Part shown: piece by piece, positions 16,213 through 25,698 of the stretch | Layout of the letters: each line of letters begins with the position of its first letter | Numbering within the stretch: the stretch's first letter is position 1 | DNA from: Pseudomonas siliginis | GTDB taxonomy: Bacteria; Pseudomonadota; Gammaproteobacteria; Pseudomonadales; Pseudomonadaceae | Direction of reading: 5' to 3' | Assembly: GCF_019145195.1 (NCBI RefSeq) | Contig: NZ_JAHSTW010000004.1 | Span: 248,001-312,000 of the forward strand | DNA length: 64,000 nt | Translations under genes and position numbers: made by a program | The notes under the pieces: generated by a model | Databases searched by the model: none | What the model saw: only the letters and a program-made list of their open reading frames with translations | What the model was told of the DNA's origin: nothing

Positions 16213-17503
16213 GGAAGAACTCCAGCATGGCGTCGCTGTTGACGCGATAGTTAAGGTTGCCGCAGTGGCCGCCCAGTGGATAAACGGTCAGGCGATCACC
16301 GAAGGTTTTACGCAGGAAGCCCAGGTCGCCAGGGCCGAGGATCACGTCGTCGGCGTTGTGCATGACGGCGATTTTCGGGCTGTCGTGCAAGTAATCCTTG
16401 AGCGCATACAGGCTGACCTGGTCGATCAGTTGCAGCAGGCTGCCGCCGTCGGTGCGCGCGCGCCACATCGGAATGACCTGTTCGGTGATGTAGCAGTCGA
16501 AATCGCATTGCAGCGCACGCTTGAGGAACGGCGTGAGGCTGGTGCCTTCGGTGATCGGGAATTTCGGCGGGGTGATCAGGCCGCGACGGTTGACCAGGTC
16601 CGAGGTGTAGGCAATGTCGGCTGCCGAAAAGCGGAACGACGTGCCGATGAGCATGGCCATCTGTTCGTTGGTCAAGTGTTGCTTGGATTGTTGAAAGTCA
16701 TACAGCAGCGCATCGTTGAGATCGATGTAGCCTTTCTGCTGGAAGTAGCGGGTCAGCTTGGTCAGTACCAGTTCATAGAACGTGGTGCTGTTGTTGATGC
16801 CCTTGACCTCGGTCTGTACCAGCTTGTCGAGGTTGGTCACCGAGGTGTAGAGGTTGACCGGCGGGTTGAGCAGCAGGACTTTCTTGAAGTTGAAGCTGCG
16901 GCGCGTTTCGTCCAGATGCGCGACGAACGCGGCATCGAGGGCGCCGAGGCTGTAACCGGTCAGGTAATACTCGGTGACCGGCAGTTTCGGGTTCTGCGCC
17001 CGCACGGCCTGCATCACCCGGTACATGTCTTCGGCATCTTCCTTGGTCACGCCCGGCGTGGCGAAACGCGAGGCGGCGCTGATGAAGTCGAAGCTGGTCG
17101 GCGACGACAACTGCACGACGTGGTAGCCGGCCTTGTAATACAACTTCTTCAGGTATTCGTTGAGCGTGCTGTCAAAGCGCGCACCGGTGCCGGCGATCAG
17201 GAAGATCAGCGGCGCCGGTTTGTCCTGCGTGGCGATGCGGTAAGTGAGCTTCTTCACTGCCCAGAAATTGTCCGGCAGCTGGAATTCACGCTCCGGGCGC
17301 AGGGTGAGGCTGCGGTCCGTTTGATTGATGTCGTCGTCCAGCGGCAGCTCCGGACGCAGGTCCGGTGGTGTCGTGGCGATCGTCGCCTCGAACGGGTTGG
17401 TCAGCGGGTAGCCATAGCTGGCGGCGTCGATATCCACCGCCAGCGCGGACGCACTCAAGATAAGGCCGCTGAACAGCGCGGCGAAGCGCAAGGAACGGAG
17501 CAT
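16205..17503 (-). CDS. Secreted alpha/beta-hydrolase-like protein coupled to mlaA
   Basis: 432 residues with a Sec signal peptide ending about SALA (residue 22). PLIFLIAGTGARFDS is an oxyanion-type strand-turn, LTGYSLGALDAAF has the nucleophile-elbow serine S185, HNADDVI offers Asp385/386, and PLGGHCGNL offers His413. Together they make a plausible Ser-Asp-His triad of an alpha/beta hydrolase. Some databases carry relatives as serine/threonine kinases, which the sequence does not support: no kinase motifs are visible. It ends eight bases inside mlaA, so the two are translationally linked. This suggests a periplasmic lipase or acyltransferase working with phospholipid transport; substrate unknown. 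Confidence 0.75.
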   Translation of the reverse strand: MLRSLRFAALFSGLILSASALAVDIDAASYGYPLTNPFEATIATTPPDLRPELPLDDDINQTDRSLTLRPEREFQLPDNFWAVKKLTYRIATQDKPAPLIFLIAGTGARFDSTLNEYLKKLYYKAGYHVVQLSSPTSFDFISAASRFATPGVTKEDAEDMYRVMQAVRAQNPKLPVTEYYLTGYSLGALDAAFVAHLDETRRSFNFKKVLLLNPPVNLYTSVTNLDKLVQTEVKGINNSTTFYELVLTKLTRYFQQKGYIDLNDALLYDFQQSKQHLTNEQMAMLIGTSFRFSAADIAYTSDLVNRRGLITPPKFPITEGTSLTPFLKRALQCDFDCYITEQVIPMWRARTDGGSLLQLIDQVSLYALKDYLHDSPKIAVMHNADDVILGPGDLGFLRKTFGDRLTVYPLGGHCGNLNYRVNSDAMLEFFRG

Positions 17504-17727
17504 GACTAGATCCCTTAGAGGAAGGTGCCGATTGAAGTTCGCAGGCTATGACCACCGGCCGTGCGCCAAAGTGCCATGCTGCGGCACCAAACAGGCGGAA
17601 TTCGGGGTAATAGTAGCTGGACGATACACGTTGCAAGGGCTCGCTGAACAGTTAACAGTTGTTAGTGCTTGCGAATGCCGGTCGGCAGATTAAGCTGGCC
17701 GCCGATTTCCGCAGATTGGAGTGCTCC

Positions 17728-18096
17728 ATGTCCCGCCGCTTGCCCGTGATTGTGCTGCTTGTTTTGTTGCCGCTGTGGCTGGCCGCCAGTTATGCCGCGC
17801 GCTATGGCTTCATGGAAGACGGGCAGTGGGTGGGCATCTGTGTCGACGAGGCCAGTCGTTGGGAATGCCTGGTGCGGTCGAACCTCGGGCTGATGATTCA
17901 TTTCAAGGTGCTGGGCTGGGCGGCGGTGGGCGCGGCGGTATTGGCGTTTGTATTGCCGGGACGGACAGGGTGGTGGCTGGCGGTGCTGGCGCTGGTGTTC
18001 GGCCTGCCGGCGCTGGCGTTGTACAACACCACGTTAGCGGTATTTGCGGTGGTGATTGCCGGGTTGCGCCTGGTCCGCGAGTCCCGCAGCGCCTGA
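17728..18096 (+). CDS. Small inner-membrane protein, unknown
   Basis: 122 residues with about three hydrophobic helices (residues 6-24, 55-80 and 82-110) and a short loop carrying two cysteines (VGICVDEASRWECLV) after the first helix. If that loop is periplasmic, they could form a disulfide. I do not recognise the family. GGAG lies eleven bases before ATG 17728; the longer in-frame start at 17659 lacks a ribosome site. It diverges from the hydrolase-mlaA pair. Confidence 0.7.
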   Translation: MSRRLPVIVLLVLLPLWLAASYAARYGFMEDGQWVGICVDEASRWECLVRSNLGLMIHFKVLGWAAVGAAVLAFVLPGRTGWWLAVLALVFGLPALALYNTTLAVFAVVIAGLRLVRESRSA

Positions 18097-18106
18097 CAAT
18101 CAGTCA

Positions 18107-18180
18107 TCGCGAGCAGGCTCGCTCCACAGGGGATTTGTGAACGCCACAGATCCAATGTGGGAGCGAGCCTGCTCGCGAAG
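18107..18180. repeat. REP pair (family A)
   Basis: Inverted copies between two convergent genes; the left copy lacks one C of the CTCCCAC end. Confidence 0.93.
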
Positions 18181-18201
18181 AGGCCTGAACCGCTCTGATG
18201 A

Positions 18202-19755
18202 TCAGAGGTTGCGAACCCGCAGGCAGCGCCACAACGCCATCACCATCAAACCACTGACCAGCGCCCAGCCCCACGCCTGCTGATTCAGCATCCCTTCCTG
18301 ATACAACTGCGGTGCAATCCCCGCGCCGACGATAAAGGTCAGCAGAGCAATCTCCCGACGCGGCACGCTCACCGGGCGGCACAGGTAGACCAACGCCGGC
18401 AGCACGAACGCCATGCTGGCGAAACTGCGATAGCGCGAATCGAAGACCATTTCCAGCATCATCACCGCCGCGGCAAAACCAGCCGCCGCGACCAGCCAGC
18501 CGGCGCGGCGCTCGAGGAAATCGAATGCTCGCGCGCGCCAACCGCTACGCGCGCTTAGTGTCAGTGCGGCATGCGCGAGGACCAATAGATTCAACCCGGT
18601 CAGCAAGCCAGCCCACAGCCATTCACCGGCAAATCGTGTGGTCAATCGAGCCAGATCGCCCCAGGCGCCAATCGAGCACGCTGCGACCGCGCCCAGCAGT
18701 GGCAGCAAAAGCGCCGAACGTGTGCTGCGCACGCGTCCACCAAGGATCAGCGTGCCGAGGAAAATCAAAGCACCGACTGCCAGCCATTCTTTCCAGTACG
18801 GCACATTGCTCACCGGTCCGGCGAGCACGCCTTTGTCCTGCCGATCCGCATCGAACAACCCCCAGTAGCCGCCGACCGCGCCTTCACTGCCGCGCTTCCA
18901 CGGTTGGTCGAAGGCTTCGATCAGGTTGTAACGCCAGCCTTCCTGCTCGGCCATCGCCACGAATCCACGAATGAATTTCGCCTCGTTGACCCGGCTCGGC
19001 ACGGCGGTTTCGCGCTGGCGGCCTTCGCTGGGCCAGCCGGTTTCGCCGATCATCACGTCCTTGGGCGCGAACTTGTTGCCGAACACCTGACGCACATCCG
19101 CCACATGCCGCAGCGCCACGTCGATGTTCGATGGATCGTCTTCCCAGTACGGCAGCAGGTGAATGGTCAGAAAGTCCACAGCCGGGGCGATTTCCGGATG
19201 CTTGAGCCAGAATTCCCAGACGTCGGCGTAGGTCACCGGTTGCTTGACCTGGCTTTTGACCTTGTTGATCAACCGGGCCAGTTGCGCGCCAGTGACCTCT
19301 TTGCGCAGCAGCGCTTCGTTGCCGACGATCACCGCCGTGACCACGTCGGGGTTGGCATTGGCCGATTTGATCAGCAGGTCGACTTCCTGCTCGGTGTCGA
19401 CCGGGTTGCTGTTGACCCAGGCGCCGATCATCAACTTCAGACCGTGCTTGCGCGCCAGATCGGGCAGGGCGTCGAGGCCGGTCATCGAGTAGGTGCGGAT
19501 GCATTCAAAGCGCGTCGCCAGCAGTGCGAGGTCGGCATCCATGCGCGCCGGGCGCAACTTGAACGGCACGTCGAACGGTGACTGGTCTTTGTCGAACGGC
19601 GTGTAGGAGGCGCATTGCAGCTTGTGCGTCGGGGTTGCAGCGTCCGGCAGGATCACCGGTTGGCCGAGGCCATACCAGAAACCGCCAAGGGCCAGGAGCC
19701 CGAGCAGGCAGGTGAACAGATAAGGCAGAAAAGGAAATCGGTACGTCGCGGACAT
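18202..19755 (-). CDS. Membrane-anchored GH17-type beta-glucan enzyme
   Basis: 517 residues. One N-terminal helix (8-30) anchors a periplasmic GH17 TIM barrel (about 45-335), and the C-terminal third holds around seven membrane helices. GH17 catalytic glutamates can be placed at E147 (VIVGNEAL) and E238 (GETGWPS). CIRTYSMTGLDALPDLARKHGLKLMIGAW is the usual early barrel. Pseudomonas relatives are annotated as beta-(1,6)-glucan synthases or Ndv-type beta-(1,3)-glucosyltransferases involved in cyclic or periplasmic glucans; no GT2 glycosyltransferase domain is present here. ATG 19755 (MSATYRF) was chosen over a codon 42 bases earlier. Confidence 0.85.
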   Translation of the reverse strand: MSATYRFPFLPYLFTCLLGLLALGGFWYGLGQPVILPDAATPTHKLQCASYTPFDKDQSPFDVPFKLRPARMDADLALLATRFECIRTYSMTGLDALPDLARKHGLKLMIGAWVNSNPVDTEQEVDLLIKSANANPDVVTAVIVGNEALLRKEVTGAQLARLINKVKSQVKQPVTYADVWEFWLKHPEIAPAVDFLTIHLLPYWEDDPSNIDVALRHVADVRQVFGNKFAPKDVMIGETGWPSEGRQRETAVPSRVNEAKFIRGFVAMAEQEGWRYNLIEAFDQPWKRGSEGAVGGYWGLFDADRQDKGVLAGPVSNVPYWKEWLAVGALIFLGTLILGGRVRSTRSALLLPLLGAVAACSIGAWGDLARLTTRFAGEWLWAGLLTGLNLLVLAHAALTLSARSGWRARAFDFLERRAGWLVAAAGFAAAVMMLEMVFDSRYRSFASMAFVLPALVYLCRPVSVPRREIALLTFIVGAGIAPQLYQEGMLNQQAWGWALVSGLMVMALWRCLRVRNL

Positions 19756-20094
19756 GGTCAGGCCGAGTGGCTGCAAAGCGACGCATGTTACCTGCATTTA
19801 TAGAAGGGCAGGTGGCTCGCAGGCGTTGTACATGCAAAGTTCGGGCGGATTGTCTGGCGTCAATTAATCTCGCTTGATTAATGGCTTTCTGATGTCGTTT
19901 CTCGCTGCCTTGAGGTCGCTGACAGAGCAGGTCGCCGGCCGCTTGAGGTTGATGATCAAACCATCAGTACCCTTTTTGAAAAATCGGCTGATGTTCGGTG
20001 TGTGAGGTCCGGCGTGATGGGGGCGCTGTGCACCATAACAATACGTTGACGATGCCCGGCATCCGTCGGGCGCAGCATTTCGGGGAAGTAAACG
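19756..20094. other. Divergent intergenic region with inverted repeat
   Basis: 339 bases between the GH17 gene and the betaine-binding protein gene. It contains ATTAATC-TCGCTT-GATTAAT at 19863-19882, a perfect 7+7 inverted repeat that may be an operator. Nothing codes here convincingly. Confidence 0.5.
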
Positions 20095-20946
20095 ATGAAG
20101 ATGCGACGACTTTTAGGCGCAGGTGCCGCTTTGGCGCTTGCGATGAGTTCCACTTTCGCCAACGCTGAAAAACAGACCCTGAACATCGGTTACGTTGACG
20201 GCTGGTCCGACAGCGTCGCGACCACCCACGTGGCGGCCGAAGTGATCAAACAGAAGCTCGGTTATGACGTGAAGCTGCAGGCCGTCGCCACCGGGATCAT
20301 GTGGCAGGGCGTGGCCACCGGCAAACTCGACGCCATGCTCTCGGCCTGGCTGCCCGTGACCCACGGTGACTATTGGACGAAAAACAAGGATCAGGTCGTC
20401 GATTACGGCCCGAACTTCAAGGACGCGAAAATCGGCCTGATCGTGCCGGAGTACGTCAAAGCCAAATCGATCGAAGACCTGAAAACCGACGACACCTTCA
20501 AAAACCGTATTGTCGGCATCGACGCCGGTTCAGGCGTAATGCTCAAGACCGATCAGGCGATCAAGGATTACGGTCTGGACAAGTACAGCCTCAAGGCCAG
20601 TTCCGGCGCCGGCATGATTGCCGAGCTGACCCGCGCCGAGAAGAAAAACGAATCCATCGCTGTCACCGGTTGGGTGCCGCACTGGATGTTCGCCAAGTGG
20701 AAACTGCGCTTCCTCGACGACCCGAAAGGCGTGTATGGCCAGGCTGAAACCGTGAACAGCATCGGCAGCAAAGGCCTGGACGCCAAGGCGCCGGAAGTGG
20801 CCAAGTTCCTGAAAAACTTCCAGTGGGCGTCGAAAGACGAAATCGGCGAGGTCATGCTGGCGATTCAGGACGGCGCCAAGCCTGATGCAGCGGCCAAGGA
20901 CTGGGTGGCCAAACACCCGGATCGTGTAGCTGACTGGACCAAATAA
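20095..20946 (+). CDS. Glycine-betaine/choline-type ABC substrate-binding protein
   Basis: 283 residues with a signal peptide (MKMRRLLGAGAALALAMSSTFANA) and an OpuAC-type two-lobe fold. NIGYVDGWSDSVATTHVAAEVI, LDAMLSAWLPVTHGDYW, GIDAGSGVMLKTDQAI and VTGWVPHWMFAKWKLRFLDDP supply the aromatic residues that form the cation-binding box. No permease or ATPase gene adjoins it. Pseudomonads have several orphan binding proteins (CaiX, BetX type) that feed one shared Cbc transporter, and this fits that pattern; which ligand it prefers cannot be read. ATG 20095 is preceded by GGGGAAGTAAACG. Confidence 0.9.
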   Translation: MKMRRLLGAGAALALAMSSTFANAEKQTLNIGYVDGWSDSVATTHVAAEVIKQKLGYDVKLQAVATGIMWQGVATGKLDAMLSAWLPVTHGDYWTKNKDQVVDYGPNFKDAKIGLIVPEYVKAKSIEDLKTDDTFKNRIVGIDAGSGVMLKTDQAIKDYGLDKYSLKASSGAGMIAELTRAEKKNESIAVTGWVPHWMFAKWKLRFLDDPKGVYGQAETVNSIGSKGLDAKAPEVAKFLKNFQWASKDEIGEVMLAIQDGAKPDAAAKDWVAKHPDRVADWTK

Positions 20947-20966
20947 TTTCAACACCGCCACACCCC

Positions 20967-21056
20967 TGTGGGAGCGAGCCTGCTCGCGAATGCGATCTGT
21001 CAGTTGATGCGATATCGATCGATAGGACGCCTTCGCGAGCAGGCTCGCTCCCACAG
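20967..21056. repeat. REP pair (family A)
   Basis: Inverted copies with an AT-rich spacer that itself contains GATATCGATCGATA. Confidence 0.95.
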
Positions 21057-21078
21057 TTGTTTTTATATGTGCTTGAAA

Positions 21079-21100
21079 ATGGCCAGAACATCATGGCCAT
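21079..21100. promoter_or_regulatory. Inverted repeat upstream of yjcH-actP
   Basis: ATGGCCA and TGGCCAT are a perfect 7+7 inverted repeat with 8-base spacing, about 90 bases upstream of yjcH. No T-run follows. It is a candidate operator for a regulator of acetate uptake; no regulator is assigned. Confidence 0.4.
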
Positions 21101-21187
21101 CTACTACTAAGGTCGTCTGGAACCTCTCTCGCAGCCGCATACATTAGCTACGTTCCAACAATAATTTGTGCTGCGAGGATAAAAACA

Positions 21188-21499
21188 ATGAACGACAGCA
21201 TTTACCTCTCGATTCAAAACAGTCCCCGATTCAAGGAGCTGGTTCAGAAACGGGAACGATTCGCCTGGATTCTCTCGGCAATCATGCTTGGGCTGTACTC
21301 CGCATTCATCCTGCTGATCGCATACGGGCCGCACGTGCTCGGGGCGAAACTCAGTCCTGAATCCTCGATCACCTGGGGCATCCCGATCGGTGTCGGCCTG
21401 ATCATTTCAGCCTTCGTCCTGACCGGCATCTACGTGCGCCGCGCCAATGGCGAGTTCGACGACCTGAACAATGCGATTCTCAAGGAGGCTCAGCAATGA
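21188..21499 (+). CDS. yjcH: DUF485 membrane protein YjcH
   Basis: 103 residues. [26 protein letters not shown] is the typical DUF485 beginning, followed by two membrane helices (about 28-50 and 60-82). It is the constant small partner encoded before ActP-type symporters; its role is not settled. Its stop overlaps the actP start by four bases (ATGA), so the two are coupled. ATG 21188 follows GAGGATAAAAACA. Confidence 0.95.
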   Translation: MNDSIYLSIQNSPRFKELVQKRERFAWILSAIMLGLYSAFILLIAYGPHVLGAKLSPESSITWGIPIGVGLIISAFVLTGIYVRRANGEFDDLNNAILKEAQQ

Positions 21500-23154
21500 T
21501 CCGGCGTCTACTGGCTCTATTGAGTGTTGCGGCTTTCGCGCCGAGTGTCTGGGCGGCTGACGCATTGACGGGGGAGGTGGCCAAACAGCCGCTGAACATT
21601 CCGGCGATCCTGATGTTCGTGGCCTTCGTCGGCGCGACGTTGTACATCACCTACTGGGCTTCGAAGAAAAACAATTCGGCCGCCGATTATTATGCGGCGG
21701 GCGGCAAGATCACCGGTTTCCAGAACGGCCTGGCGATCGCTGGCGACTACATGTCGGCGGCGTCCTTCCTGGGTATTTCCGCGCTGGTGTTCACCTCCGG
21801 CTACGACGGCCTGATCTACTCGATCGGCTTCCTGGTGGGCTGGCCGATCATTCTGTTCCTGATCGCCGAGCGTCTGCGTAACCTGGGTAAATACACCTTT
21901 GCCGACGTGGCGTCCTACCGCCTCGGGCAAACCCAGATCCGCACTCTGTCCGCCTGCGGTTCGCTGGTGGTGGTGGCGTTCTACCTGATCGCGCAAATGG
22001 TCGGTGCCGGCAAGCTGATCCAGCTGCTGTTCGGCCTCGATTACCACGTTGCGGTGATTCTGGTCGGCGTGCTGATGTGCATGTACGTGCTGTTTGGCGG
22101 CATGCTCGCGACCACTTGGGTGCAGATCATCAAGGCAGTGTTGCTGCTGTCCGGTGCCTCGTTCATGGCGCTGATGGTGATGAAGCACGTGGGCTTCGAC
22201 TTCAACACACTGTTCTCCGAAGCGATCAAGGTTCACGCCAAGGGCGAAGCGATCATGAGCCCTGGCGGTCTGGTCAAGGATCCGATCTCGGCGTTCTCGC
22301 TGGGTCTGGCACTGATGTTCGGTACCGCTGGCCTGCCACACATTCTGATGCGCTTCTTCACCGTGAGTGACGCAAAAGAAGCGCGCAAGAGCGTGCTGTA
22401 CGCTACCGGTTTCATTGGCTACTTCTACATCCTGACCTTCATCATCGGCTTCGGCGCGATCCTGCTGGTCAGCACCAACCCGGCCTTCAAAGATGCAGCG
22501 GGCGCCTTGCTCGGCGGCAACAACATGGCGGCGGTGCACCTGGCCAACGCGGTGGGCGGCAGCATCTTCCTAGGCTTCATCTCGGCAGTGGCGTTCGCAA
22601 CCATTCTGGCTGTGGTAGCCGGTCTGACGCTGGCGGGTGCTTCGGCGGTTTCTCACGACCTGTACGCCAGTGTGATCAAGAAGGGCAAGGCCAACGAGAA
22701 GGATGAGATTCGCGTGTCGAAGATCACCACTATCGCCCTGGCGGTGCTGGCGATTGGTCTGGGCATTCTGTTCGAAAGCCAGAACATTGCGTTCATGGTC
22801 GGCCTGGCGTTCTCCATCGCGGCGAGCTGCAACTTCCCGGTACTGCTGCTTTCGATGTACTGGAAGAAGCTGACCACTCGCGGCGCGATGATCGGCGGCT
22901 GGCTGGGTCTGGTCAGTGCTGTTGGTCTGATGATCCTCGGCCCGACCATCTGGGTGCAGATTCTGCATCACGAGAAGGCGATCTTCCCTTACGAATATCC
23001 GGCGCTGTTCTCGATGATGATTGCGTTCATCGGGATCTGGTTCTTCTCGATCACTGACAAGTCGGCGGCTGCGGATAACGAGCGGGCGCTGTTCTTCCCG
23101 CAGTTTGTGCGTTCGCAGACCGGGTTGGGGGCGAGTGGGGCGGTTTCGCACTAA
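21496..23154 (+). CDS. actP: Cation/acetate symporter ActP
   Basis: 552 residues of the sodium:solute symporter family with about thirteen helices. After a short cleavable-looking N-terminus comes [38 protein letters not shown], the ActP-specific first repeat. [35 protein letters not shown] and [26 protein letters not shown] are further conserved blocks. It takes up acetate and other short monocarboxylates. Cotranscribed with yjcH and closed by a terminator at 23193. Confidence 0.97.
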   Translation: MIRRLLALLSVAAFAPSVWAADALTGEVAKQPLNIPAILMFVAFVGATLYITYWASKKNNSAADYYAAGGKITGFQNGLAIAGDYMSAASFLGISALVFTSGYDGLIYSIGFLVGWPIILFLIAERLRNLGKYTFADVASYRLGQTQIRTLSACGSLVVVAFYLIAQMVGAGKLIQLLFGLDYHVAVILVGVLMCMYVLFGGMLATTWVQIIKAVLLLSGASFMALMVMKHVGFDFNTLFSEAIKVHAKGEAIMSPGGLVKDPISAFSLGLALMFGTAGLPHILMRFFTVSDAKEARKSVLYATGFIGYFYILTFIIGFGAILLVSTNPAFKDAAGALLGGNNMAAVHLANAVGGSIFLGFISAVAFATILAVVAGLTLAGASAVSHDLYASVIKKGKANEKDEIRVSKITTIALAVLAIGLGILFESQNIAFMVGLAFSIAASCNFPVLLLSMYWKKLTTRGAMIGGWLGLVSAVGLMILGPTIWVQILHHEKAIFPYEYPALFSMMIAFIGIWFFSITDKSAAADNERALFFPQFVRSQTGLGASGAVSH

Positions 23155-23160
23155 GAGATC

Positions 23161-23190
23161 AGCTGCAAGCTTCAAGCTTCAAGCTTCAAG
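23161..23190. repeat. AGCTGCAAGCTTCAAG-type short repeat
   Basis: AGCTGCAAGC is followed by three tandem CTTCAAG units. The same word family occurs as a full inverted pair between sucB and lpd (33422-33501). It lies directly before the actP terminator. Confidence 0.8.
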
Positions 23191-23192
23191 AA

Positions 23193-23226
23193 AACGCCCT
23201 GATTGAGAGATTGGGGCGTTTTTTTT
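23193..23226 (+). terminator. Rho-independent terminator after actP
   Basis: AACGCCC pairs with GGGCGTT, followed by six or more T. Confidence 0.9.
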
Positions 23227-23266
23227 GTGGGCGGTTATTGGTTGGTTTGGTGTGTATATCCGTTTT

Positions 23267-24057
23267 TTGCAGTGCTGCGGCTGGCGGTTTCGCCCTTACG
23301 GCGACTTACTTTTTTACAAGCGCCTAAAAAAGTAAGCAAAAAACGCTAGCTCCTACGTTCGGCCCGCTCGCTGGGGCTCGGGGTTCCTTCGCTCCGGGAC
23401 TGATCCGGGCGCAGCGGCTCCGGTTTGCTTCGCTGCACCTCCTTCCGCTGTGTCTGGCTGCGCCAGACGGTCGCTGCGCTCCCACGCCCGGATCAATCCC
23501 TCCGCTCAGCCTTCCGACGTCGCCCGTGGATCAAGATCAAAAGCACTCGAGCTAACGCTCATTGTTGAGTGGTTAGAAGCGTCGCACGGCTTGAGATTTT
23601 CGGTGGATTCGCCCCTCACCCCAGCCCTCTCCCGAGGGAGAGGGAGCCGATTTGTGTGGTGTTCAAAACCTGCATTCGACTCGGTATCGCAAGTCGGCGT
23701 GTTTCGCCCAAACACCTCGGTCAGTCCCCTCTCCCTCTGGGAGAGGGCTAGGGTGAGGGGCTCTTGATCTGGCTTTGGCTTTTGCTTTTGATCTTTTGCC
23801 CCTTCGGCAGGCTTCGTTACGGGATCGATCCGGGGGTGGGAGCGCAGCGACCGTACGACGCAGTCGTACACAGCGAGTGTAGGTGCAGCGAAGCCAACCG
23901 GAGCCGCTGCGCCCGGATCGGTCCCGTAACGAAGGAACCCCGAGCTTTAGCGAGCGGGCCGTACGCCGGGGCAAAGCCTTTTGGGTTACCTTTTTGGCGT
24001 CTGAAAAAGGTGACTCGCTGTAAGAGCGAAACCGCCAGCGGCAGCACCCGCAGCAAC
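23267..24057. repeat. Large nested inverted repeat, about 790 bp, no gene inside
   Basis: The outer arms (about 23267-23500 and 23835-24057) are imperfect inverted copies of each other. Shared words, read towards the centre, include GCTGGCGGTTTCGC, CGGCCCGCTCGCT, GCTCGGGGTTCCTTCG, GATCCGGGCGCAGCGGCTCC, CTTCGCTGCACCT and GGTCGCTGCGCTCCCAC. Inside lies a second pair (23609-23645 and 23727-23764) built on CCCCTCACCC and CCCTCTCCC-GAGGGAGAGGG hairpins. Open frames here are short, differ between arms and resemble nothing. It looks like a non-autonomous repeat of the kind reported as large intergenic repeat families in P. fluorescens genomes. Confidence 0.85.
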
Positions 24058-24115
24058 GGATATGCCCCCAGAATCCAAGAACCAGTCGGCCCGAAGGCCG
24101 CTGAGACCACAAACA

Positions 24116-24142
24116 AAAACGGCCTCTATATAAGAGGCCGTT
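24116..24142 (-). terminator. Rho-independent terminator after gltA
   Basis: On the minus strand AACGGCCTCT-TATAT-AGAGGCCGTT is followed by TTTG and further T. It lies 38 bases after the gltA stop. Confidence 0.9.
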
Positions 24143-24180
24143 CCTGACACACCACTAACCCATCACAAAAAGAAAAAACC

Positions 24181-25470
24181 TTATTTGCGATCTTCCAGCT
24201 TGGTAATGTCACGCGACTCGTAACCGGTGTACAGCTGGCGCGGACGGCCAATCTTGTACGGGCTCGAAAGCATTTCTTTCCAGTGCGAAATCCAGCCGAC
24301 AGTACGTGCCAGGGCGAAAATCACGGTGAACATGCTGGTTGGAATGCCGATCGCCTTGAGGATGATCCCCGAGTAGAAGTCGACGTTCGGGTACAGCGAG
24401 CGCTCGATGAAGTACGGGTCGGTCAGCGCGATCTCTTCCAGGCGCATGGCCAGTTCGAGTTGCGGATCGTTGTTGATGCCCAGTTCCTTCAGCACTTCGT
24501 CGCAGGTCTGCTTCATGACAGTCGCGCGAGGGTCGCGGTTTTTGTAGACGCGGTGACCGAAGCCCATCAACTTGAACGGATCGTTCTTGTCCTTGGCCTT
24601 GGCGATGAACTTGTCGATGTTCGACACATCGCCAATCTCGTCGAGCATGGTCAGCACGGCTTCGTTCGCACCGCCGTGGGCAGGGCCCCACAGTGCGGCG
24701 ATACCGGCGGCGATGCAGGCGAACGGGTTGGCACCCGAAGAGCCGGCCAGACGCACGGTGGAGGTCGAAGCGTTCTGCTCGTGGTCGGCGTGGAGGATGA
24801 AGATCCGGTCCATGGCCTTGGCGAGTACCGGGCTGATCGGTTTGATCTCGCACGGGGTGTTGAACATCATGTGCAGGAAGTTTTCCGCGTAAGTCAGATC
24901 GTTGCGCGGGTACATCATGGGTTGGCCCATGGAGTACTTGTAAACCATCGCTGCCAGGGTCGGCATCTTCGCAACCAGACGGATCGCGGAAATTTCGCGA
25001 TGCTGCGGGTTATTGATGTCCAGGGAGTCGTGGTAGAAGGCCGAGAGGGCGCCGACTACACCGCACATGACGGCCATCGGGTGGGCGTCGCGACGGAAAC
25101 CGTTGAAGAAGGTTTTCAGCTGCTCGTGAACCATGGTGTGGTTCTTCACGGTGCTGACGAACTGGGCCTTCTGTTCTGCGGTCGGCAATTCGCCGTTGAG
25201 CAGCAGGTAGCAGGTTTCCAGGTAGTCCGACTTTTCAGCCAGCTGTTCGATCGGGTAGCCGCGGTGCAACAAAATGCCGTTGTCGCCGTCGATATAGGTA
25301 ATTTTCGATTCGCACGAAGCGGTCGACATGAAACCCGGGTCGAAAGTGAAGCGGCCCGTGGCCGTCAGGCCCCGAACATCGATTACATCGGGACCAACGG
25401 TGCCGGTTAAAATGGGCAGCTCGACGGGGGCTGCGCCCTCGATGATCAACTGCGCTTTTTTGTCAGCCAT
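24181..25470 (-). CDS. gltA: Citrate synthase
   Basis: 429 residues, the hexameric NADH-sensitive type of gram-negatives. It condenses oxaloacetate and acetyl-CoA. Blocks include [34 protein letters not shown], the first catalytic histidine in [16 protein letters not shown], the second in [14 protein letters not shown], and the aspartate in [15 protein letters not shown] 25470 follows GGAGG. It is transcribed away from sdhCDAB from the shared intergenic region, with a near-consensus sigma70 promoter at 25530-25557. Confidence 0.98.
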   Translation of the reverse strand: MADKKAQLIIEGAAPVELPILTGTVGPDVIDVRGLTATGRFTFDPGFMSTASCESKITYIDGDNGILLHRGYPIEQLAEKSDYLETCYLLLNGELPTAEQKAQFVSTVKNHTMVHEQLKTFFNGFRRDAHPMAVMCGVVGALSAFYHDSLDINNPQHREISAIRLVAKMPTLAAMVYKYSMGQPMMYPRNDLTYAENFLHMMFNTPCEIKPISPVLAKAMDRIFILHADHEQNASTSTVRLAGSSGANPFACIAAGIAALWGPAHGGANEAVLTMLDEIGDVSNIDKFIAKAKDKNDPFKLMGFGHRVYKNRDPRATVMKQTCDEVLKELGINNDPQLELAMRLEEIALTDPYFIERSLYPNVDFYSGIILKAIGIPTSMFTVIFALARTVGWISHWKEMLSSPYKIGRPRQLYTGYESRDITKLEDRK

Positions 25471-25529
25471 GTGGCCTCCTATTTATGCTTGAACCATCAG
25501 ACAGACCCCCCACGCAGGGCCCGCACCAC

Positions 25530-25557
25530 TATAGTGAGATAAATTCGAATGTCAATT
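25530..25557 (-). promoter_or_regulatory. sigma70-type promoter of gltA
   Basis: On the minus strand TTGACA (25557-25552), a 16-base spacer, then TATAGT (25535-25530). The mRNA would start about 50 bases before the gltA ATG. Confidence 0.75.
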
Positions 25558-25669
25558 TGCCTAAAGTCTTGCTCCAGAAGGCTTTAAGCCGACTTTTTCC
25601 TCGAAATTGCCTGCCATTTACGCCTTTTATGCAACTTGTGCAATCCGCTATTGGGGGTAGGTGAACGCG

Positions 25670-25698
25670 TTGTCATTAGTAGCCTAACTGTCTATACT
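25670..25698 (+). promoter_or_regulatory. sigma70-type promoter of sdhCDAB-suc
   Basis: TTGTCA (25670-25675), a 17-base spacer, then TATACT (25693-25698). The predicted leader before sdhC is about 130 bases, long enough for post-transcriptional control. Confidence 0.75.

Noticed and set aside
16205..17503. Serine/threonine kinase label sometimes used for relatives of this gene
   Set aside because: No kinase motifs are visible; the GYSLG elbow and following Asp/His fit an alpha/beta hydrolase.
23450..24147. Several open frames of 60-149 codons after actP
   Set aside because: They fall in the nested inverted repeat, overlap in all frames and have no conserved features.
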